Shown: positions 1-6,634 of the stretch, one piece after another
Layout of the letters: the number at the start of each line of letters is the position of its first letter
Position numbering within the stretch: the first letter of the stretch is position 1
Source of the DNA: Nocardioides sp.
GTDB taxonomy: Bacteria; Actinomycetota; Actinomycetes; Propionibacteriales; Nocardioidaceae
DNA length: 19,887 nucleotides
Direction of reading: 5' to 3'
Assembly (NCBI GenBank): GCA_030145945.1
Contig: JASLDK010000067.1
Coordinates: 1-19,887 of the forward strand
Notes under the pieces: model-generated
Databases searched by the model: none
Told to the model about the DNA's origin: nothing
What the model saw: only the letters and a program-made list of their open reading frames with translations
Program-made: the position numbers and the translations under genes

Positions 1-83
1 GGATCCGGGAGTTGTTCGGCGAGAGTCTGGAGGACCCGGACACCGTGCTGGCGTTGACCATCGCCCTCGGGGTCGAGGGCTGA
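1..83 (+). CDS. 3' end of an unidentified gene
   Basis: An open frame enters from the left edge and stops at TGA 81-83, giving a 26-residue tail that starts IRELFGESLEDPD and ends LGVEG. Its codon use is typical of the window (strong G/C third positions). The pattern 'R-LFG-sl-dDp-vl-aLt-AL' loosely recalls the C-terminus of mannitol-dehydrogenase-type polyol oxidoreductases, but 26 residues are too few to name it. The gene is convergent with the lyase gene that ends at 184, and a strong palindrome lies between them. Confidence 0.5.
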   Translation, partial: IRELFGESLEDPDTVLALTIALGVEG

Positions 84-138
84 TCAGCCTGCTTGACGGG
101 CAGAACTGTCACTTGACCCGTGTTGCAACGGCCGACAA

Positions 139-174
139 GTGCAGGAATCCCCGGTCGACCGGGGATTCCTGCAC
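139..174. terminator. Perfect 36-bp palindrome, likely bidirectional terminator
   Basis: Bases 139-156 (gtgcaggaatccccggtc) are the exact reverse complement of 157-174, so the element is a perfect palindrome with no spacer. It lies between two convergent gene ends (stops at 83 plus and 184 minus), where an intrinsic terminator serving both strands is expected. It has no long U-tract, which is common for actinobacterial terminators. A palindromic protein-binding site is the alternative. Confidence 0.6.
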
Positions 175-183
175 GAGCAGAGC

Positions 184-1050
184 TCAGGCGTTGAGTGCCT
201 CGATCGCCGCCGCGATCGACAGCGTGCGCTTGGCCGACTCGACGTGGAGGTTCTCCACCATCTTGCCGTTGTAGGTGACCACGCCGCCGGTCGAGGACTC
301 GAAGGCCTCGATCAGGCCCTTCGCGTCCTCGATCGCCTGCTCGTCGGGGGCGAAGCCGGAGTTGGCACCCTCGACCTGACCCGGGTGGATCAGCGTCTTG
401 CCGTCGAAGCCCATCTGGCGGCCCTGCTCGACCTCGGCGAGGAAGCCCTCGGTGTTCTTCACGTCGTTGTAGACGCCGTCGATGATGACGATGCCGGCAG
501 CACGGGCGGCGAGCAGCGCCAGACCGAGGCCTGTGATCACGGGGGCGCGGCCGGGGACGTGCTCGGCGTACAGCTCCTTGACGAGGTCGTTGGTGCCCAT
601 CACGAAGCCGGTGAGGCGCTCGGACGCGGTCGCGATCGAGAGCGCGTTGAGCATGCCGATCGGGGTCTCGACCATCGCCCACAGCGTGGTCTTCTCCGGG
701 GCACCCGCGGCGGCGAGGGCGTCGACGAGCTCGAGGACCTCCTCGGCGGAGTTGACCTTGGGGACCAGGACGACGTCGGGCCCGGCCTCGGCGGCGGCCT
801 TGATGTCGTCGGCGTGCCACTCGGTGCCGATGCCGTTGACCCGGATGATCAGGTGGCGGTTGCCGTACTCACCCGACTGGACCGCGGCTGCGGCGGCCTT
901 GCGGGCCTCCGGCTTGGCATCGGGCGCGACCGCGTCCTCGAGGTCGAAGATGATCGCGTCGGCAGGCAGCGTCTTGGCCTTCTCCAGCGCCCGCTCATTC
1001 GAGCTGGGCATGTAGAGGACGGAGCGCAGCGGCTTGAACTCGGTGCTCAT
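184..1050 (-). CDS. HpcH/HpaI-family CoA-ester lyase (CitE-like)
   Basis: This is a 288-aa TIM-barrel enzyme of the citrate-lyase beta / HpcH-HpaI family, the usual length for stand-alone CitE-like proteins. Visible family motifs are RSVLYMPSSN (9-18), the acidic metal-binding DLEDAV (36-41), RVNG (70-73, CoA/substrate arginine), VPK (96-98), METP-like VETP (127-130), GTNDL (152-156) and DGKTLIHPGQ near residue 217. Known relatives cleave or hydrolyse malyl-CoA, citramalyl-CoA or similar 3-hydroxyacyl-CoA esters; the exact substrate cannot be read from sequence. The ATG at 1050 follows the upstream malyl-CoA lyase stop by 3 bp, so the two are almost certainly cotranscribed. A (3S)-malyl-CoA thioesterase or a citramalyl-CoA lyase role is most likely. 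Confidence 0.85.
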   Translation of the reverse strand: MSTEFKPLRSVLYMPSSNERALEKAKTLPADAIIFDLEDAVAPDAKPEARKAAAAAVQSGEYGNRHLIIRVNGIGTEWHADDIKAAAEAGPDVVLVPKVNSAEEVLELVDALAAAGAPEKTTLWAMVETPIGMLNALSIATASERLTGFVMGTNDLVKELYAEHVPGRAPVITGLGLALLAARAAGIVIIDGVYNDVKNTEGFLAEVEQGRQMGFDGKTLIHPGQVEGANSGFAPDEQAIEDAKGLIEAFESSTGGVVTYNGKMVENLHVESAKRTLSIAAAIEALNA

Positions 1051-1053
1051 GTG

Positions 1054-2142
1054 TCAGGCCTCCGGGGTGGGGATCGCGTCGTACATCGCCTTCAGTTCCG
1101 GGTCGATCGCCGCCAGCTGTTCGGCGAGCTCGACCTGCACCAGGCACTGCTTGAGGGAGGCGTCGTCCTCCATCTTGCCGTCGATCATGACGGCACCGGT
1201 GCCGTCGCCCATCGCGGCGACCACGCGGCGGGCGTGGGCGATGTCCTCCACGCTCGGCGCGAACACCCGGTTGGCGATCTTGATCTGCACCGGGTGCAGC
1301 GACCACGCGCCGACGCAGCCGAGCAGGAAGGCGTTGCGGAACTGGTCCTCGCACGCCTGCTCGTCCTTGATGTCGCCGAACGGACCCCAGTAGGGGTAGA
1401 TCCCGTGCGTCACGCTCGCGTCGACCATCCGGGCGATCGTGTAGTGATAGAGGTCCTGCTGGTACGTCGTGCGCGGGGCGTCGTACGCGAAACCACCGTC
1501 GTCGGTGCGCGGCGCGTCCTGCCGGACCAGGTAGCCCGGGTGCGGTCCGCCGACGCGGGTGGTCTTCATCCGCCGGTCGGCGGCGAGGTCGGCCGGGCCG
1601 AGGGAAAGGCCCTGCATGCGCGGGGAGGCGCCGCAGATCTCCTCGATGTTGGCCACGCCGCGCGCGGTCTCGAGGATCGCGTGGATCAGGATCGGCTTGG
1701 TGATGCCACCCTTCGCCTCGAGCTGGGCCAGGATCCGGTCGACGTAGTGGATGTCCTCGGCGCCCTGCACCTTCGGGACCATGATCACGTCGAGCTTCTC
1801 GCCGATCGCCGGCACCAGCGTCGTGAGGTCGTCGAGCACCCACGGGCTGTCCAGCGCGTTGATCCGCGTCCACAGCTGGGTCGGGCCGAAGTCGGTGGCC
1901 TGGGCGATTTTCACCAGGCCCTCGCGGGCGGCGACCTTGTTGTCGGCCTTGACGGCGTCCTCGAGGTTTCCTAGCAGTACGTCGACGGTGCCGACCATGG
2001 CGGGGATCTTGGCCGCCATCTTCTCGTTGCTCGGGTCGAAGAAGTGGATGGCGCGGCTCGGCCGGGCGGGGATCTCGCGGACGGGGGCCGGAGCCCCGAC
2101 GGCGAGCGGGCGGAAGAAGTCCTTGGCGCTCTTGTGTGTCAC
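1054..2142 (-). CDS. mcl: L-malyl-CoA/beta-methylmalyl-CoA lyase, Chloroflexus type
   Basis: This 362-aa HpcH/HpaI-family lyase reversibly splits L-malyl-CoA into acetyl-CoA and glyoxylate, and beta-methylmalyl-CoA into propionyl-CoA and glyoxylate. It matches, from memory and nearly end to end, the long Mcl form of Chloroflexus: FFxPSNEK, GNLEDAV (metal acid), WTRINALDSPWVLDD, VPKV, ILIHAILETARG, LSLGPADLAADRRMKTTRVGG, YGPFGDIKDE-like YWGPFGDIKDE, and a C-terminal MIDGKM. I chose the GTG at 2142 (MTHKSAKDFF) because it starts exactly where homologues start. An upstream in-frame ATG at 2208 would add 22 unlike residues. It is the first gene of a two-gene operon with the CitE-like lyase. A 7-bp-arm inverted repeat lies just upstream. 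Confidence 0.88.
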   Translation of the reverse strand: MTHKSAKDFFRPLAVGAPAPVREIPARPSRAIHFFDPSNEKMAAKIPAMVGTVDVLLGNLEDAVKADNKVAAREGLVKIAQATDFGPTQLWTRINALDSPWVLDDLTTLVPAIGEKLDVIMVPKVQGAEDIHYVDRILAQLEAKGGITKPILIHAILETARGVANIEEICGASPRMQGLSLGPADLAADRRMKTTRVGGPHPGYLVRQDAPRTDDGGFAYDAPRTTYQQDLYHYTIARMVDASVTHGIYPYWGPFGDIKDEQACEDQFRNAFLLGCVGAWSLHPVQIKIANRVFAPSVEDIAHARRVVAAMGDGTGAVMIDGKMEDDASLKQCLVQVELAEQLAAIDPELKAMYDAIPTPEA

Positions 2143-2154
2143 GTCTGCTGAACC

Positions 2155-2180
2155 TACCCGTGAGTCACCCCGGACGGGTA
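2155..2180. promoter_or_regulatory. Inverted repeat upstream of mcl
   Basis: TACCCGT at 2155-2161 and ACGGGTA at 2174-2180 are perfect reverse complements separated by 12 bp. The near arm is 12 bp upstream of the mcl GTG, so the repeat could be an operator or a 5'-UTR hairpin of the lyase operon. No regulator is recognised for it. Confidence 0.35.
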
Positions 2181-2231
2181 TGACCGATGTCTCCTGACGC
2201 CGTCTCATTGTGCAGCCACCGCGTCCTGTGA

Positions 2232-2250
2232 TTAGGTGAGGCTCACCTAA
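2232..2250. promoter_or_regulatory. DtxR/IdeR-type iron box
   Basis: TTAGGTGAGGCTCACCTAA is a 19-bp interrupted palindrome. It fits the established DtxR/IdeR iron-box consensus TWAGGTWAGSCTWACCTWA at 17 of 19 positions, and the two differences (G and C for W) are symmetric, so dyad symmetry is kept. It is centred about 30 bp upstream of the doxX-like ATG, a position suited to iron-dependent repression of that gene. It also lies in the shared region upstream of mcl, on the distant side. Confidence 0.8.
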
Positions 2251-2270
2251 TAATCTCGGAAAGGTCTACC

Positions 2271-2735
2271 ATGAACGACACCATCGTTGCCTCCGCTCCC
2301 GATCAGCGCGCGTCCCGTGCCGACGGCATCGACCGGCTCCGGCCGTGGGCCATCGGTCTGTTCCGCGCGGTCGTCGGCCTGCTGTTCGCCTGTCACGGCG
2401 CGGCGTCGCTGTTCGGCGTGCTCGGTGGCGCCCACGGCGGCGGGACGGTGCCGATCGGCACCTGGCCGGGCTGGTACGCCGCGGTGATCCAGCTCGTCTG
2501 CGGCGCGCTCGTCCTCATCGGCCTGCGCACCCGGTTGGCCGCGTTGGTGGCCTCGGGCTCGATGGCCTACGCCTATTTCGTGGTCCACCAGCACGACGGA
2601 CTGCTGCCGATCCAGAACGGTGGAGAGGCATCCGTCCTGTTCTGCTGGGTGTTCCTGCTGATCGTGTTCACCGGCCCCGGCGCTCTCGCCGTCGACAACC
2701 TGCTCGCCCGCACCGGCACTCGCCCGGAGCGGTAG
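2271..2735 (+). CDS. DoxX-family membrane protein, iron box in promoter
   Basis: A 154-aa protein with four hydrophobic segments: roughly residues 26-48 (AIGLFRAVVGLLFACHGAASL), 68-86, 88-104 and 122-139. This is the usual size and layout of the DoxX/DUF4267-like family. In M. tuberculosis a DoxX protein forms a membrane complex with SodA and SseA linked to redox defence; the role here is unknown. A clear ribosome site GGAAAGG (2258-2264) precedes the ATG by 6 nt. The gene is preceded by a DtxR/IdeR box, so expression probably rises when iron is scarce. It is convergent with phaZ, the two stop codons lying 3 bp apart; a small GAGCG/CGCTC hairpin (2727-2740) straddles them. Confidence 0.82.
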   Translation: MNDTIVASAPDQRASRADGIDRLRPWAIGLFRAVVGLLFACHGAASLFGVLGGAHGGGTVPIGTWPGWYAAVIQLVCGALVLIGLRTRLAALVASGSMAYAYFVVHQHDGLLPIQNGGEASVLFCWVFLLIVFTGPGALAVDNLLARTGTRPER

Positions 2736-2738
2736 CGC

Positions 2739-3566
2739 TCACTGCGCCCGCAGGAAGTCCGCGATCAGCGGCGCCAGCACGTCCGCGCTGGTGACCAGCC
2801 CGAGGTGCCCGTCGTCGTACACGTGCAACGAAGCATGGGGGATCAGCTTGCGCATGATCCTCGCGTTCACGAGCGGGATGATCGGGTCGTCGTTGCCGGC
2901 CAGGATCAGCGTGCGCTGCCTGATGAACGGCAACCCCGGCAGGCTGGACCAGCCTGCGCCGGCGAGCAGTTGCAACAGATAGCCGCGACGCGAGCCGACC
3001 CGGGAGTGGTCGTGCATGAGACGGCGTACGTCGTCGGGCCGGTCCCGCATCTGGCCGCCGTAGAGCTCGGAGGCCACCTGCACCGCATAGTCGGCGTCGC
3101 GGTAGCGCTGCGGCGTCACCATCTTGCGCAGTACGGCCGGACGGGCGGGCACCATGAGCGAACCGGTAGCGGTGCTGACCAGCACCAGCCGACGACAGCG
3201 CCGGGGGTGCTGGAAGGCGATCTGCTGTGCCAGTCCGCCGCCCCAGGAGATGCCCAGGACGTCGTACCGCTCGAATCCGAGCTGGGTCATCATCACCCCG
3301 ATGCCGTGGGTCAACAACGCGAAGTTGTAGGGCAGTTTGGGGTTGGGGGAGCCGCCGACGCCCGGGACGTCGAAGCGGACGACCGTGATCCGGGGGTCGA
3401 GGGCGTCGACGAACGGTTGCAGCAGGTCGAGGCTGGCGCCGATGCCGTTGCACAGCAACAACGGCGGGCGCTCGGCGGTGACCGGCTCGGTGCCGACGCG
3501 GACGGCGGCCCGGACCTCGTGGCCCAGGACGGTGAGCTGCTTGAGCTCCAAGGCGGGTGACCTCAT
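2739..3566 (-). CDS. phaZ: Intracellular poly(3-hydroxyalkanoate) depolymerase
   Basis: A 275-aa alpha/beta hydrolase that closely follows the medium-chain-length PHA depolymerase (PhaZ) of pseudomonads: LLLCNGIGASLDLLQPFVDALD, FDVPGVGGSPNP, the lipase box GISWGGG with nucleophile Ser107, AGxGWSSLPGLP, AGNDDPIIPLVNAR (acid Asp226/227) and DDGHLGLVT (His254). It has no signal peptide, consistent with acting on intracellular storage granules and releasing hydroxyacyl monomers. It starts 13 bp downstream of the phaC stop, so synthase and depolymerase share one transcript. A generic alpha/beta hydrolase is the fallback, but the motif set argues strongly for PhaZ. Confidence 0.85.
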   Translation of the reverse strand: MRSPALELKQLTVLGHEVRAAVRVGTEPVTAERPPLLLCNGIGASLDLLQPFVDALDPRITVVRFDVPGVGGSPNPKLPYNFALLTHGIGVMMTQLGFERYDVLGISWGGGLAQQIAFQHPRRCRRLVLVSTATGSLMVPARPAVLRKMVTPQRYRDADYAVQVASELYGGQMRDRPDDVRRLMHDHSRVGSRRGYLLQLLAGAGWSSLPGLPFIRQRTLILAGNDDPIIPLVNARIMRKLIPHASLHVYDDGHLGLVTSADVLAPLIADFLRAQ

Positions 3567-3579
3567 TGTCGGATGTGAC

Positions 3580-5265
3580 TCACTTGTCGAAGACGTAGGT
3601 GCCGGGTGCCTCGGCGAGCGGCCGGAGGCGGGTGGAGCCCAACTCCTTGGGGGAGGGCTTCAACTCGCCGGTGCGCTCGTTGAGCCACAGTGCCACGTCA
3701 TTCCACCACGAGCCCTGGTGTGTCTCAGCGCCCTTGAGCCATTCCTTGGCGTCGGCGCCGTGCTCGTCGTTGGTGTGGAAGCTCGCCTTCGGGTTGGTCG
3801 GCGGATTCACCAGAGCGGCGATGTGACCGCTGGTGGACAGGATGAACCGGGTCCTGCCGCCGAACAGCTGGGTGGTGCGGTAGCAGTTCTCCCACGGCGT
3901 GATGTGGTCGGCGATGCCCGCGACGATGTAGCTGTCGACGGTCACCTTGCCGAGATCGATCGGCTGACCCAGCACGGTGATGGCGCCGGCCCGGGTGAGC
4001 AGGTTGTCGACCGCCATGTCGACGAAGTCGGCGTGCAGGCCGGCCGACATCCGGGTGGTGTCGGCGTTCCAGAACAGGATGTCGAAGGCCGGAGGCCTCT
4101 TGCCGAGCAGGTAGTTGTTGACCCAGTAGTTCCAGATCAGGTCGCTGGGCCGCAGCCAGGCGAACACCTCGGCCAACGCACGGCCGTCGAGGAAGCCCTT
4201 CTGGGCCGAGCGGGCCTTGGCGAGGGCGGCCATCCGCGGGTCGCTGAGCGCACCGACCGTGCCGGCGTCCTTGTTGTCGATCACCGTGACCGCCAGGATG
4301 ACGCCGGCGAGGCGGTCCTGACGGCCGATCCCGGCGAGGTATGCCGCGGTGATGCTGGCCAGGATGCCTCCGGAGCAGATTCCGGCGAGCATGGTCTGCG
4401 CGCTGCCGGTGATCTCCTCGACCGCGTCGAGCGCCTCGAGGATCGAGGTGACGTAGGTGTCGAAGTTCCACGACGCGTGGCGGGCGTCGGGATTGCGCCA
4501 CGAGATCACGAACATCTGACGGTTGTTCTGCGTGCTGAACTCCACCAGGCTCCGGCCCGGCGAGAGGTCGATCGCATAGAACTTGTTGATCGTCGGCGGC
4601 ACGATCATCACCGGAACCACGTGCACCTCGTCGCACTGCGGGGTGTACTGGATCAGCTCCAGGACGTCATTGCGGAAGACCACGGCGCCCGGGGTCGCGG
4701 CAATGTTCTCGCCGACCGTGAATCCGGACGTGTCGACCATCTCCGGCACTCGCGGGGAGGCCGCGAGGTCCTTGACCAGTTGCGTGCCACCGCGGACCAG
4801 GCTCAGACCAGCGGTGTCGATCACGGCCTTCGCCGACGCCGGGTTGACCAGCGGAACGTTGCTCGGTGCGAGCGCCTCGACGATGTTCTCCACCATGAAG
4901 CGGACCCGCTTGCGGTCGCGCGGATCGAGGTCGGCGTCGTCGACGAGCTGGTCGACCGTGCGGCCGCTCGCCAGGTAGACCTGCACCAGCCGGCGCAGCA
5001 ACGGGTTCTCCGTCCACGCGGTGTCCGTGAAACGACGGTCGCCGCGCTTGGGCGTCACGTCCGACGTGCCGACGACGACCTTGGCCGCCTCGCCCGCAAG
5101 GGCGCCGAGGCGCCGGGCGGTGGTGCGGGGGTGGCGCGCCATCGAGACGGCCCACCGGGCGGTGGACATGTCGGGCAGGAACCGGCGGACCGGGCCGAGG
5201 GCGGCGTCGACGAGGAGTACGTCGAGCGGAGCGGCGGTGTCGGCCAGGCTGGTGTCGTTGCTCAT
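3580..5265 (-). CDS. phaC: PHA synthase with class II-like catalytic spacing
   Basis: A 561-aa poly(3-hydroxyalkanoate) polymerase that joins (R)-3-hydroxyacyl-CoA units into granules. The N-terminal PhaC domain (about 1-200) includes NPLLRRLVQVYL and the FxxRNDVLELIQY region; the alpha/beta-hydrolase core follows. The catalytic triad is visible: Cys297 in GICSGG, Asp453 in IADHITPW and His481 in STSGHIAAL. This spacing is practically the same as in Pseudomonas PhaC1 (296/452/480). The start at 5265 (MSNDTSLADT) fits the family length; the frame continues open upstream, but that sequence is antisense to the divergent regulator. It is first in the phaC-phaZ operon. The single-subunit length excludes class III/IV synthases, which need PhaE/PhaR. 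Confidence 0.92.
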   Translation of the reverse strand: MSNDTSLADTAAPLDVLLVDAALGPVRRFLPDMSTARWAVSMARHPRTTARRLGALAGEAAKVVVGTSDVTPKRGDRRFTDTAWTENPLLRRLVQVYLASGRTVDQLVDDADLDPRDRKRVRFMVENIVEALAPSNVPLVNPASAKAVIDTAGLSLVRGGTQLVKDLAASPRVPEMVDTSGFTVGENIAATPGAVVFRNDVLELIQYTPQCDEVHVVPVMIVPPTINKFYAIDLSPGRSLVEFSTQNNRQMFVISWRNPDARHASWNFDTYVTSILEALDAVEEITGSAQTMLAGICSGGILASITAAYLAGIGRQDRLAGVILAVTVIDNKDAGTVGALSDPRMAALAKARSAQKGFLDGRALAEVFAWLRPSDLIWNYWVNNYLLGKRPPAFDILFWNADTTRMSAGLHADFVDMAVDNLLTRAGAITVLGQPIDLGKVTVDSYIVAGIADHITPWENCYRTTQLFGGRTRFILSTSGHIAALVNPPTNPKASFHTNDEHGADAKEWLKGAETHQGSWWNDVALWLNERTGELKPSPKELGSTRLRPLAEAPGTYVFDK

Positions 5266-5334
5266 GTGTTCATCGTGCGCCTGATCGAGCGGTGTTGGCT
5301 TCGGCTGTGGGCACCGAGATTCCCCGCGATGATG

Positions 5335-5348
5335 TGTGCGCATGCACA
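5335..5348. promoter_or_regulatory. Small palindrome in the phaC-pucR divergent promoter region
   Basis: TGTGC (5335-5339) and GCACA (5344-5348) are perfect inverted arms around a GCAT spacer. It lies in the 117-bp region between the divergent starts of phaC and the PucR-type regulator, a plausible operator for that regulator. The arms are short, so chance is possible. Confidence 0.3.
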
Positions 5349-5382
5349 ACCGGTCGCCCCTCGCGCCGCTAGGGTCGATCCT

Positions 5383-6564
5383 GTGACCGGCCCGGAGGCG
5401 AACGCAGAGGTTCGCAAGCTCAGCGCGCGGCTGCTCCCTGAGGTCGACCAGCTCGGTGCCGCGATGGCGGAGCGGATCCGGTCCGAGATCCCCTTCTACG
5501 AGGGCGGGGAGACCGTCACCCACGACGACCTCGCGAGCTCGTGCACCGTCAACGCCCGCTACATCCTCGGCAATCTCGCCGGCGACGTCGCGGCCACCGA
5601 CACCCCGACCGAGACCGGCACCGCACGCGCCGAGCAGAACGTGCCGTACGCCGTCGTGCTGCAGGCCTTCCGTGTCGGCTCGCGCTACATCTGGGAGGTG
5701 CTGGTCGAGCGCGCCGACCCCGAGGACCGCGACCGGCTCCTGCTCGCCGCCGCCGACATCTGGGCGGTCAGCGACCAGCTCGCCGCCGACGTCACCGACG
5801 CTTACCGACGAGCTCTCGCCGACCGCGCGCGCCGCGACGGCCAGATGCGTGCTGTCCTGGTCGGTTCCCTGCTCGACGGGGACGCCGACGCGACGGCGTA
5901 CGTCGGAGAGACCGTCGGGATGCTCGACCTCGGTCGGGCCGCCGAGTACGTCGTGGTGTCGGCCGAGTCGCCGACGCCGGGTGCCGAGGGTCTGCCGGAC
6001 GTGGAGCGGGTGCTGCGACGCGCCAACGTCCGCTCGGCCTGGCGGCTCGACCACGACCACCAGGAGGGCGTGGTCGCGCTGCGGTTCGGCTTCGGTGCCG
6101 AGCACCTCCTCGAGCTGCTCTCCGGGGTCGCTCAGGCCCGGGTCGGCGTCAGCAGTGTCGTCGGCCGCCTCGACGACATCCAGGAGGCGCGGCGGCAGGC
6201 GCGGGTCGCCTGTGCCGCCGTCTCACCGGACACGGCCGGGGTCGGCCAGTTCGGCGCCGACCCCCTCGCCGTACTCCTTGCGGGGAGCCCGGAGCAGGCC
6301 CGCGCCCTCGTCGAGGCCGTCCTCGCCCCCGTGCTCGCCCTGCCCGAGGACGACTGCGCGGTCGTCTTCGCCACCGCCCGTGCGTGGTTGGCCGCCGGGG
6401 GCTCGACCTCCACCGCCGCCCGGGAGCTGCACGTCCATCGCAACACGGTGCGCTACCGGATCCGCCGCCTCGAGGAGATCACCGGCCGTGACCTGGCCCG
6501 CCCGGTGGACGCGGCGGAGCTCTACGTGGCGTTGGAGTGCGTGCGGATCCTCGGGTTGGGGTAG
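5383..6564 (+). CDS. PucR-family transcriptional regulator, divergent from phaC
   Basis: A 393-aa protein with the actinobacterial PucR/CdaR layout. It has an N-terminal RsbRD_N-like helical domain (about 10-160: LLPEVDQLGAAMAERI, RYIWEVLVERAD), a central degenerate GGDEF-like CdaR segment (about 165-290), and a C-terminal HTH_30 helix-turn-helix (about 343-368: STAARELHVHRNTVRYRIRRLEEITG). Family members sense metabolites and control nearby catabolic genes. The GTG at 5383 has AGGG 8 nt upstream. In-frame ATGs at 5329 and 5332 are possible earlier starts, but these would place the small palindrome inside the gene. The long open frame further upstream is antisense to phaC and not coding. Control of the divergent phaC-phaZ operon is inferred from position. 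Confidence 0.85.
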   Translation: MTGPEANAEVRKLSARLLPEVDQLGAAMAERIRSEIPFYEGGETVTHDDLASSCTVNARYILGNLAGDVAATDTPTETGTARAEQNVPYAVVLQAFRVGSRYIWEVLVERADPEDRDRLLLAAADIWAVSDQLAADVTDAYRRALADRARRDGQMRAVLVGSLLDGDADATAYVGETVGMLDLGRAAEYVVVSAESPTPGAEGLPDVERVLRRANVRSAWRLDHDHQEGVVALRFGFGAEHLLELLSGVAQARVGVSSVVGRLDDIQEARRQARVACAAVSPDTAGVGQFGADPLAVLLAGSPEQARALVEAVLAPVLALPEDDCAVVFATARAWLAAGGSTSTAARELHVHRNTVRYRIRRLEEITGRDLARPVDAAELYVALECVRILGLG

Positions 6565-6566
6565 TT

Positions 6567-6629
6567 CATCGCACCTGACGTTTCTGCTGTTGATCCACCG
6601 GATTCGGAGCAGAAACGTCAGGTGCGATG
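6567..6629. repeat. 22-bp-arm perfect inverted repeat between convergent genes
   Basis: Bases 6567-6588 and 6608-6629 are exact reverse complements (catcgcacctgacg... / ...cgtcaggtgcgatg) around a 19-nt loop that itself contains a small ATCC/GGAT stem. It begins 2 bp after the PucR-regulator stop and ends 5 bp before the ABC-transporter stop, so it can act as a two-way terminator. The arms contain a TTTC/GAAA run at mid-stem rather than a trailing U-tract. Its length and perfection also fit a mobile or REP-like palindromic unit. Confidence 0.65.
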
Positions 6630-6634
6630 GCGCA

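Noticed and set aside
121..131. GTTGCAAC palindrome near the 36-bp palindrome as an operator
   Set aside because: An 8-bp palindrome between convergent gene ends is expected by chance and has no promoter to control.
139..1974. 611-codon open frame on the plus strand
   Set aside because: It is antisense to the two CoA lyase genes; its Asp/Arg/Val-rich, low-complexity product and lack of domains are typical of shadow frames in high-GC DNA.
2727..2740. GAGCG/CGCTC hairpin at the doxX-phaZ stop codons as a separate terminator
   Set aside because: Only 5-bp arms within coding ends; too weak to call independently, so it is mentioned under the doxX-like gene.
3337..5382. Long N-terminal extension of the PucR-family frame
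   Set aside because: It runs antisense through phaZ and phaC; the recognised protein begins at about 5383.
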